Positions 1 through 5,384 of a stretch of DNA of 5,560 bases are shown here, piece after piece (position 1 is the stretch's first letter; each line of letters begins with the position of its first letter). This DNA comes from Treponema sp. (GTDB lineage: Bacteria; Spirochaetota; Spirochaetia; Treponematales; Breznakiellaceae): assembly GCA_031288575.1 (NCBI GenBank), contig JAITRD010000316.1, positions 1-5,560 of the forward strand. Direction: 5' to 3'. A program made the translations under genes and the position numbers. The notes below the pieces were generated by a model that was not told where the DNA came from, did no database searches, and saw nothing but the letters and a program-made list of their open reading frames with translations.

Positions 1-1
1 C

Positions 2-109
2 CGCATCGATCCCCCCTTCGCCGCCCAGACCGTGTACCTCTCCACGGTCCTCTCCCTGCCCACCATGTTCATCGCCATAAGCCTCCTCCGCGCCCTGGGC
101 CTCTTTTAG
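2..109 (+). CDS. C-terminal end of an AEC-family (auxin efflux carrier/malate permease-like) transporter, partial
   Basis: This frame is open from the left edge and stops at TAG 107-109, leaving 35 codons. The residues form one hydrophobic segment (TVYLSTVLSLPTMFIAISLL) after a short polar stretch, and the protein ends a few residues later in ALGLF. An S/T-rich 'STxLSLPT' pattern in the last membrane helix followed by an abrupt end is typical of AEC carriers, which export or import small organic anions such as malate or malonate. The rest of the gene lies outside the window, so the assignment rests on about 30 residues; any other polytopic permease remains possible. It converges on the GntR-type gene, with 28 bases between the two stops and no clear terminator hairpin between them. 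Confidence 0.5.
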   Translation, partial: RIDPPFAAQTVYLSTVLSLPTMFIAISLLRALGLF

Positions 110-137
110 GGGGACGGGGGCTTTTGAGCGGGAGACC

Positions 138-818
138 TTACAGAAGCTGGTAACTCTTTAACATATTTTCCAAACCCCGGGACACATGGTTGTGCATACA
201 AAGCCGGGCGTCTTCCCCGCGGCCTTCGGCAATGGCCGTGATGATCTGTTCGTGTTCCCGAATGGAATGAATGTAGTGATCGATATTGGATACGGTTTTC
301 CCCTTAGACGGGCCGTTCCACAAGCCCATCAGGTAGCTCTCCAACAACCGGTTATCCGCCGCTTCCCAAATAGCCACATGAAAACATTGGTTGTAGTAGA
401 CAAAGGCTTCGCTGGAAAGATCCGGAAGCTGGCTTTTAACTTCCCCGGTCAATGTGGCAATTTCCGAGGTATCCATCTTGTTGAGGGTGGCGCAATAAAC
501 CGCTTCCCCCTCCAGCAGGAGCCGCATCTTGTAATGATCCTGGATGAATTTAATGCCGATGCCCCGAACCAAGGCGTGTTTATTCATCCGTAATTCAATA
601 AACCCCTCCGCCGCCAGGGTCTGAAAAGCCTCCCGAACAGGGGTACGGGATATGCCGAGCTGGGTACTGATGTCGGTTAACGAGAGAGACTGACCTTCTT
701 TAAATTCACCGGCGAGGATAGCGTTCCGCAGTTGGGCGGCTATCCGCACCCGCATGGGCATTATATCTATTGATTCCACGTGGCTGCCTGGGGCGAGTTT
801 CAATCGAAGCCGCCTCAT
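138..818 (-). CDS. GntR-family transcriptional regulator, FCD subfamily
   Basis: A 226-residue DNA-binding regulator, the usual length for FadR/FCD proteins. The N-terminal winged helix (about residues 20-85) includes AAQLRNAILAGEF and the signature LSLTDISTQLGISRTPVREAF at about 45-65. The all-helical FCD ligand domain (about 92-215) keeps the expected histidines: FH at 147, the EHEQIITAI helix (His189) and HNH at 209-211. These normally bind a metal that helps hold a carboxylate effector. The residue four before the first His, usually Asp, is Asn143. The frame stays open upstream to 989, but ATG 818 gives family length; ATG 761, ATG 914 or a GTG at 779 are alternatives, and none has a clear Shine-Dalgarno. 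The gene is divergent from the catabolic operon and a palindrome sits at that operon's promoter. It is therefore inferred to be the local repressor or activator, sensing the substrate or a pathway intermediate. Confidence 0.9.
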   Translation of the reverse strand: MRRLRLKLAPGSHVESIDIMPMRVRIAAQLRNAILAGEFKEGQSLSLTDISTQLGISRTPVREAFQTLAAEGFIELRMNKHALVRGIGIKFIQDHYKMRLLLEGEAVYCATLNKMDTSEIATLTGEVKSQLPDLSSEAFVYYNQCFHVAIWEAADNRLLESYLMGLWNGPSKGKTVSNIDHYIHSIREHEQIITAIAEGRGEDARLCMHNHVSRGLENMLKSYQLL

Positions 819-824
819 AGGGTG

Positions 825-853
825 ATTATACGCACTTTCGAGGATCAGGAAAA
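825..853 (-). promoter_or_regulatory. Probable promoter of the GntR/FCD regulator gene
   Basis: On the minus strand a perfect -10 hexamer TATAAT lies at 830-825. A weak -35 (TTTTCC, 853-848, three of six matches to TTGACA) lies 17 bases upstream. Transcription would be expected to start near 818, the first base of the ATG chosen for the regulator, so the mRNA would have almost no leader. If the true start is ATG 761 the leader would be about 57 bases. Confidence 0.45.
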
Positions 854-898
854 GCCCCCCTGGACATCGACGTTTACTCAAATTATTGAAGAAAAATG

Positions 899-927
899 TT
901 GACTTTCGGTTCATGTCATGATAATAT
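899..927 (+). promoter_or_regulatory. Probable sigma-70-type promoter of the catabolic operon
   Basis: TTGACT at 899-904 matches the -35 consensus in five of six positions. A 17-base spacer leads to TAATAT (922-927, four of six); GATAAT at 920-925 is a five-of-six alternative with a short 15-base spacer. Either would start transcription at about 932-935, immediately before the palindrome at 936-945 and about 45 bases before the first gene of the operon. The region is distinctly AT-rich compared with the flanking genes. Confidence 0.5.
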
Positions 928-935
928 TTTATATC

Positions 936-945
936 TTGTATACAA
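936..945. promoter_or_regulatory. Palindromic operator TTGTATACAA, likely bound by the GntR/FCD regulator
   Basis: A perfect ten-base inverted repeat, TTGTATACAA, with a further half-like TATACAAA just downstream at 946-953. FCD-family GntR proteins typically bind short palindromes centred on GTATAC or similar cores, and this one lies beside the divergently transcribed regulator. Its place at or just after the predicted transcription start fits repression that is relieved by an inducer. Binding itself is inferred. Confidence 0.6.
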
Positions 946-966
946 TATACAAAATACGATGTATTG

Positions 967-973
967 AAGGAGG
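967..973 (+). promoter_or_regulatory. Ribosome binding site that sets the start of the dehydratase large subunit
   Basis: AAGGAGG at 967-973 is a full Shine-Dalgarno. It stands five bases before ATG 979 and only two before ATG 976, so 979 is preferred. The TTG at 964, which also opens this frame, lies upstream of the site and cannot be its start. Confidence 0.8.
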
Positions 974-978
974 ATATG

Positions 979-2244
979 ATGCATGCCATCGAAAAAATAT
1001 TGGCCCGGGCGGCGGGAATAACGAAGATACAAACCGGTGAAATTATTAATGCCCGGATAGATTTTGCGGAGATTAACGATCTGTACCTTCAAACCCTCTA
1101 TTCCTTTAGGGAAATGGGGGGAACCACGGTCTGGGACCCCGGCCGAGTTGCCTTTGTTTTTGATCATTACGCGCCGGCGCCGACCATTCAGTCCGCTCAG
1201 ATACACCGGGAAATGCGGGACTTCGCCCGGGACCAGGGGCTGCGGTTTCACTTCGATACCCATTGCGGGGTATGCCACCAGGTCATGGTAGAAAGCGGCC
1301 TCATTTATCCCGGCATGATCGTGGCCGCCACCGATTCTCATACCACGACCCACGGCGCCTTGGGGGCCTTCGGAACCGGCGTGGGGGCCACCGATATGGC
1401 CACCATCTTGATCTCCGGGGAGTTGTGGTTCCGGGTGCCCGAGATCATCGAAATCCGTATCGAAGGGACCCCTCCGCCGGGGGTGTACCCTAAGGATGTG
1501 ATCCTCCACATCCTGGGCGCCCTCAAGGCGGACCGGGCGGTCTATAAGGCTATTGATTTTACCGGAACCTATGTGGATCAGCTTGACCTTTCGGGCAGGA
1601 TGGTCCTCTGCAATATGGCGGTGGAAATGGGGGCCAAAACCGCCTATATGCAGCCCAACCAGGCGGTGCTGGATTATGTGACGGGTCGGGCAATACGGCC
1701 TTTTGAGGTTCAGGACACCGATCCCGGCTATACCTACCGGGAATCCTGGACATTTGAAGTTGATAAACTTTCCCCCCAGATTGCCGTCCCCCACAGCGTG
1801 GACAACGTACGGAATATCGGGGAGGTGGATGCGGTGGTGGATCAAGGCTTTGTGGGGGCCTGTACCGGCGGCCGGGTGGAGGATCTGGCCGAGGCCGCGG
1901 AAATTCTCCGGGGAAAAAAGCTTCCCCCCTTTGTACGGCTGGTGGTGATTCCCGCCTCCGCGGAGGTTATGAAGGAGGCTCTGGCGCGGGGGTATATTCA
2001 GGAACTGATGGACGCCGGGGCAACTATTTCCACCCCCGGCTGCGGTCCCTGCCTGGGTGCCCATGAGGGGGTCATCGCCCCGGGGGAGGTCTGCATTACC
2101 GCGTCAAACCGTAATTTTCCCGGCCGTATGGGGAGTTCCGATGCCCGCATTTACCTGGCCTCGCCGGCAACGGTAGCCGCATCGGTCCTCATGGGAAAAA
2201 TTACCGACCCCCGGCCTTTGCTTCAAGGGCGGACCGGGGCATAA
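979..2244 (+). CDS. 3-isopropylmalate/homoaconitate/2,3-dimethylmalate dehydratase family, large subunit (LeuC/DmdA-like)
   Basis: Large catalytic subunit (421 residues) of a two-subunit aconitase-superfamily hydro-lyase. Such enzymes use a [4Fe-4S] cluster to remove and re-add water on 2-hydroxy di- or tricarboxylic acids in the cytoplasm. It opens with the family's usual MHAIEKILARAAG and contains VFDHYAPAP (about 61-69), CHQ (about 99-101), DSHTTTHGALGAFGTGVGATD (D119 onward, split here for reading as DSHTTTHG and GALGAFGTGVGATD), and SNRNFPGRMG near 376-385. The three cluster cysteines are present: Cys295 in GACTGGR, and Cys355 and Cys358 in GCGPC. The first motif is normally GSCTNGR, so two residues around the ligand differ. 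The length matches the compact archaeal-type LeuC/HacA class rather than the roughly 470-residue enterobacterial LeuC. The small-subunit gene follows after 17 bases. No leuA or leuB is nearby, so a catabolic substrate is more likely than isopropylmalate; which one is not readable from the sequence. Confidence 0.9.
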   Translation: MHAIEKILARAAGITKIQTGEIINARIDFAEINDLYLQTLYSFREMGGTTVWDPGRVAFVFDHYAPAPTIQSAQIHREMRDFARDQGLRFHFDTHCGVCHQVMVESGLIYPGMIVAATDSHTTTHGALGAFGTGVGATDMATILISGELWFRVPEIIEIRIEGTPPPGVYPKDVILHILGALKADRAVYKAIDFTGTYVDQLDLSGRMVLCNMAVEMGAKTAYMQPNQAVLDYVTGRAIRPFEVQDTDPGYTYRESWTFEVDKLSPQIAVPHSVDNVRNIGEVDAVVDQGFVGACTGGRVEDLAEAAEILRGKKLPPFVRLVVIPASAEVMKEALARGYIQELMDAGATISTPGCGPCLGAHEGVIAPGEVCITASNRNFPGRMGSSDARIYLASPATVAASVLMGKITDPRPLLQGRTGA

Positions 2245-2261
2245 AGCCCAAGGAGGAACTG

Positions 2262-2777
2262 ATGGAAACCAAATTTACCGGAAAAGCGCTGGTATTGGGA
2301 AAAAACATCGATACGGATCAAATTTATCCGGGACGTTTTTTGGAAATTGTCGATCCCGTGGAAATTGGAAAACGCTGTCTTTCCGGGGTCGATCCCGAAC
2401 TGGCGCCTCAATTTCCAAAGGGAGGGATTATTGTGGCGGGGACCAATTTTGGCTGCGGATCAAGCCGGGAACACGCCGCCATCGCCCTGATCCGCATGGG
2501 GGCCGGGGTAGTTATCGCCGAGTCCTTTGCCCGGATCTTTTTTCGCAACGCCATCAACCTCGGCCTGCCCCTGCTCACCTGCGCCGGGATTACCCAGCGG
2601 GTGGCCGGCGGGGAATACCTTGAGGTGGACATCCTGGAGGGTAAAATCACCATTCCCCGCACCGGTGAGGAACTCCTCTGTCCCCGGATGAGCGAGCAGG
2701 CCATGACCATACTGCGGGCGGGAGGCATTAAGCCTCTTTTTAAAGCGCGTTTACAGGGGAACAATCCCCACAATTAA
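2262..2777 (+). CDS. 3-isopropylmalate/homoaconitate/2,3-dimethylmalate dehydratase family, small subunit (LeuD/DmdB-like)
   Basis: The 171-residue swivelling small subunit that partners the preceding large subunit and supplies residues that recognise the substrate. Family marks are NIDTDQIYPGRFL (15-27), GTNFGCGSSREHAA (60-73) and ESFARIFFRNAINLGLP (87-103). The length is that of the compact class (about 160-170) rather than the roughly 200-residue enterobacterial LeuD. The specificity loop after the DTD motif reads FLEI (26-29). As I recall, archaeal homoaconitase has YLRT and archaeal isopropylmalate isomerase YLVY at this place, so the loop matches neither. AAGGAGG at 2250-2256 stands five bases before the ATG, and the 17-base gap to the large-subunit gene indicates co-transcription. 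The final residues (LQGNNPHN) are polar and probably disordered. Confidence 0.9.
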   Translation: METKFTGKALVLGKNIDTDQIYPGRFLEIVDPVEIGKRCLSGVDPELAPQFPKGGIIVAGTNFGCGSSREHAAIALIRMGAGVVIAESFARIFFRNAINLGLPLLTCAGITQRVAGGEYLEVDILEGKITIPRTGEELLCPRMSEQAMTILRAGGIKPLFKARLQGNNPHN

Positions 2778-2795
2778 TTCGGAAGGAGTGTGTCT

Positions 2796-3983
2796 ATGAA
2801 AATCACCGATCTGAAGGTTCTTATGGTGAACCGTTTCATGTATGTAAAAATTTACACCGATGAGGGTCTCACCGGAGTAGGTGAATGCGGGGCCTGGGGT
2901 TTTTTGGACGCGGCGGCGGCGGCGGCCCTGACCTTCAAAAGTTATCTTATCGGGCAGGACCCCCTGCTGATTGAACACCATTGGCAGTACCTGTACCGCA
3001 GCTTTCATTTTCGCGGCGCCGCCATCATGGGGGCCCTCAGCGCCATTGACATCGCCCTCTGGGATATTTCAGGGAAATATCATCACGCCCCCATTTACCA
3101 ACTCATCGGTGGCAGATGCCGGGATAATATCCGGGTCTATTACCATGTGGGGGGCGGTACGACTGAAGAACTGGTGGCCTCCTGCAAAAAAGCAAAAGAA
3201 CTGGGGTATACCGCGGTGGGCCATCTTTCCCCGTTCCTGGATGAACCCCGGAACCAGCCCTATTTTGAAACCGGCGCCCAGCGGATCAACCGGGCGGTTG
3301 ACCGGGTGCGTCAAATTCGGGAAGCGGTGGGGGATGATTTAGACCTCTGCCTGGAATTACACCGCCGGATGACCCCCGGGGAAGCTATCTCCTTCGCCCA
3401 CAAGGTAGAAGCCCACACTCCCTTTTTCCTGGAAGATCCTATCAAACCGGACAACTTTGACGCTATGGCGCTGATCGCTAACCGGATCAATGTCCCCATT
3501 GCCACAGGGGAACGGATTCACACCATCCAGGAATTTGAAATGCTGCTTTCCCGCCGCGCGGTGAGTTATGTCCGGACCAGCGTCTGCCTTTGCGGGGGAA
3601 TCACGGGAACAAAAAAGATCGCCGCTATCGCGGAAGCCCACGATGCCCTTATTGTCCCCCACAATCCGCTGAGTCCCGTCAGTACCGTGGCATGCCTGCA
3701 TATTGCCGCGGCGGTGGAAAATTTTGCGATCCAAGAACTGCCGGATCATGATGGGCCCGCGGCCACTGAACGGTTTGTTTTTGATAAAACGGAAAACGTC
3801 AAAGCCCTCAAGCAGTCGGATATCGTTACGACCCTGCCTCAGGTTACGAAGGGTTTTATCGCGCTTCCCGAAGGCCCCGGCTTGGGTCTGGATTTGACCG
3901 AACAGGTGGAAGAACGGTTCCCGTATAAACCGAGGGATATTTATACCCGGCTGAATTCGGACGGTTCTATCTGTGACCAATAA
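2796..3983 (+). CDS. Mandelate racemase/muconate lactonizing enzyme family protein, D-galactonate dehydratase-like (enolase superfamily)
   Basis: A 395-residue enolase-superfamily enzyme. The N-terminal capping domain (about 1-115) starts MKITDLKVLMVNRFMYVKIY and includes TDEGLTGVGE; the rest is the (beta/alpha) barrel. Members abstract the proton alpha to a carboxylate and stabilise the enediolate with Mg2+, giving dehydration or epimerisation. Candidate metal ligands are Glu187 (in LELHRRMTP), Glu213 (FLEDP) and Glu239 (TGER). His189 and His289 (PHNPLSP) match the acid/base histidines of D-galactonate dehydratase. Two departures stand out: the first ligand is Glu rather than Asp, and Ser262 (VRTSVCLCGGIT) occupies the place of the Asp that usually pairs with the barrel His. 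AAGGAG at 2783-2788 lies seven bases before ATG 2796; a GTG at 2790 is only one base away and is rejected. The gene begins 18 bases after the small-subunit stop, so it is in the operon. A sugar-acid or hydroxy-acid dehydratase is likely; the substrate is unknown. Confidence 0.88.
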   Translation: MKITDLKVLMVNRFMYVKIYTDEGLTGVGECGAWGFLDAAAAAALTFKSYLIGQDPLLIEHHWQYLYRSFHFRGAAIMGALSAIDIALWDISGKYHHAPIYQLIGGRCRDNIRVYYHVGGGTTEELVASCKKAKELGYTAVGHLSPFLDEPRNQPYFETGAQRINRAVDRVRQIREAVGDDLDLCLELHRRMTPGEAISFAHKVEAHTPFFLEDPIKPDNFDAMALIANRINVPIATGERIHTIQEFEMLLSRRAVSYVRTSVCLCGGITGTKKIAAIAEAHDALIVPHNPLSPVSTVACLHIAAAVENFAIQELPDHDGPAATERFVFDKTENVKALKQSDIVTTLPQVTKGFIALPEGPGLGLDLTEQVEERFPYKPRDIYTRLNSDGSICDQ

Positions 3984-4055
3984 AAGAAATTCGGGATAAC
4001 GCTTTGCGGTCCGGTGTTTTTCCGGTTCCTGTATTTTTATATGAAAACAACATAC

Positions 4056-4072
4056 CCCGTCCTTCAGGCGGG
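4056..4072 (+). other. Small stem-loop just upstream of the transporter gene
   Basis: CCCG (4056-4059) plus CC (4061-4062) can pair with GG (4067-4068) plus CGGG (4069-4072), leaving a bulged T and a TTCA loop. The hairpin ends about ten bases before the transporter's AGGAGG and is not followed by a run of T, so it is not a plain terminator. It could modulate translation of the transporter, mark a processing point within the operon mRNA, or be incidental. The rest of the gap at 3984-4094 shows no convincing promoter. Confidence 0.3.
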
Positions 4073-4094
4073 ATTGTTGATGAGGAGGTAATTC

Positions 4095-5384
4095 ATGTCG
4101 TCTCTCTTGAACGAGTATCAGGTCGGTTTTATTAAATTAAAATATTTCCTCATTATATTGGCGGTAACTATCATTGCGGTGATCTTTGACGCCCTGCCTC
4201 CAGGCTGGCTGGGAGGCTTTGTGGTCTGTACCGTCATTGGCATGGCCCTGATCAATATCGGGGACATTTGTCCTATCATCAAAGATTACCTCGGCGGTGG
4301 CGCTTTCTTGGCAATCTTTGGAGGCGCGGCGTTGGTATATTTTAAGGTATTCCCTGAGGGGACTACCAAGGTTATCAACGATTTGATCCGACCCATGGAC
4401 TATATCGGCTGGGCGGTGATGGGACTTATCTGCGGCAGTATCCTGACCATGAATCGGAAACTGCTGGTGCGGGCCGGGATATTGTATTTGATTCCTGTTC
4501 TGGTGGGGGTCCTCTTTGCCTTTACATTCGCCGGAGTGGCGGGGGGCCTCGCCGGTTTTGGCTGGAGACGGGCAATCATGTTTGTCGCCTTGCCCATCAT
4601 GGGAGGAGGCACCTCCGCCGGAGCGGTCCCCACCTCTCAGTTATACGGCGCGAGCCTTTCCCAGGACAGTGCCTATTATCTTTCCCTCCTTATGCCCGCA
4701 GTCGTATTGGGCAATGTCCTCGCCATCGTGGGGGGCGGTTTATTGAACCGGCTGGGGAAAGCCTTTCCCAAACTGACCGGTGAGGGCGTTTTGATAAGCG
4801 GTGTTGACCTGAATGAAGATAAGGCAGAAACCGTTCCGTTGCGGCACGGTTACCTGGGTATGGGCTTCCTCCTTTCCGGCATTTTCGCCGCCCTGGGGAT
4901 ACTGATCTCCAAATTTGTGCCGGCGATTCACTATTACGCCTGGACCATCATCTTGGTGGCCATTGTGAAAATCATTGGTATTTTTCCTAAAGAACTGGAA
5001 ACCCAGATGGCCCAATGGTATGAGTTTATTCTGAAGGTTACCCTGCCGGCGGTTATGTTTGGGATCGGATGCGTCTATACCGATTTGGCGGTCGTGAAGG
5101 AATCATTCAGTTTGATTTACTTCTTCCTGGTGCTGGTAACCGTTATCGGCGCTTTGATCGGTACCGCCCTCAGTGGTAAATTGGTGGGGTTCTACCCCAT
5201 CGAATCCATGCTTTCGGCGGGTCTCTGTATGGCAAACATGGGAGGCACCGGGGATGTGGCAACCCTGGGCGCGGCAAACCGTATGCAACTTATGCCCTTC
5301 GCTCAGATCTCATCCCGTATCGGAGGGGCGATCATTATCATCATTGCCAGCATATTAACGGCCACGATTGGAAGAGGCCTATAA
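4095..5384 (+). CDS. 2-hydroxycarboxylate transporter (2HCT) family symporter, CitS/MaeN-like
   Basis: A 429-residue inner-membrane carrier with about 11 hydrophobic segments, beginning near residue 16 (KYFLIILAVTIIAVIF). Family members import citrate, malate or lactate with Na+ or H+, or exchange them. Both reentrant-loop motifs are clear: MGGGTSAGAVPTSQLY (169-184) and NMGGTGDVATLGAANRM (381-397), followed by LMPFAQISSRIGG (399-411). Arg408 in SSRIGG corresponds to the substrate-binding Arg428 of Klebsiella CitS. The position of CitS Arg402 is Met382 here, which argues against citrate as the natural substrate and for a smaller or less charged 2-hydroxy acid (residue equivalence recalled, not computed). 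AGGAGG at 4083-4088 lies six bases before the ATG. The gene is separated from the upstream enzyme genes by 111 bases but shares their orientation, so it probably supplies their substrate, directly from the operon mRNA or through an unseen internal promoter. Confidence 0.93.
   Translation: MSSLLNEYQVGFIKLKYFLIILAVTIIAVIFDALPPGWLGGFVVCTVIGMALINIGDICPIIKDYLGGGAFLAIFGGAALVYFKVFPEGTTKVINDLIRPMDYIGWAVMGLICGSILTMNRKLLVRAGILYLIPVLVGVLFAFTFAGVAGGLAGFGWRRAIMFVALPIMGGGTSAGAVPTSQLYGASLSQDSAYYLSLLMPAVVLGNVLAIVGGGLLNRLGKAFPKLTGEGVLISGVDLNEDKAETVPLRHGYLGMGFLLSGIFAALGILISKFVPAIHYYAWTIILVAIVKIIGIFPKELETQMAQWYEFILKVTLPAVMFGIGCVYTDLAVVKESFSLIYFFLVLVTVIGALIGTALSGKLVGFYPIESMLSAGLCMANMGGTGDVATLGAANRMQLMPFAQISSRIGGAIIIIIASILTATIGRGL

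Noticed and set aside
186..593. A 135-codon plus-strand frame inside the GntR-family gene.
   Set aside because: It is antisense to a clear FCD domain and has no recognisable motif or ribosome binding site.
916..2064. A 382-codon minus-strand open frame across the large-subunit gene.
   Set aside because: It is antisense to a gene with complete aconitase-family motifs, is rich in Gly, His, Pro and Arg as expected of a shadow frame in GC-rich DNA, and shows no recognisable domain.
979..2777. Assignment of the dehydratase pair to leucine biosynthesis (leuCD).
   Set aside because: The family fits, but there is no leuA or leuB nearby, the pair is joined to a sugar-acid-dehydratase-like gene and an uptake carrier under an FCD regulator, and diagnostic residues differ.
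3357..3980. A 207-codon minus-strand open frame across the enolase-superfamily gene.
   Set aside because: It is a shadow of the real coding strand with no family motif.
2796..3983. Assignment as mannonate dehydratase (ManD/RspA type).
   Set aside because: The HRRMTP segment is reminiscent of ManD, but the PHNPLSP histidine motif and the ELH pattern fit the galactonate dehydratase arrangement better. No specific substrate can be claimed.
4011..4038. CCGG-TGTTTTT-CCGG followed by a T-rich stretch, as a possible terminator between the enzyme gene and the transporter gene.
   Set aside because: The stem has only four base pairs and the T tract is interrupted and distant, so it would not form a stable intrinsic terminator.
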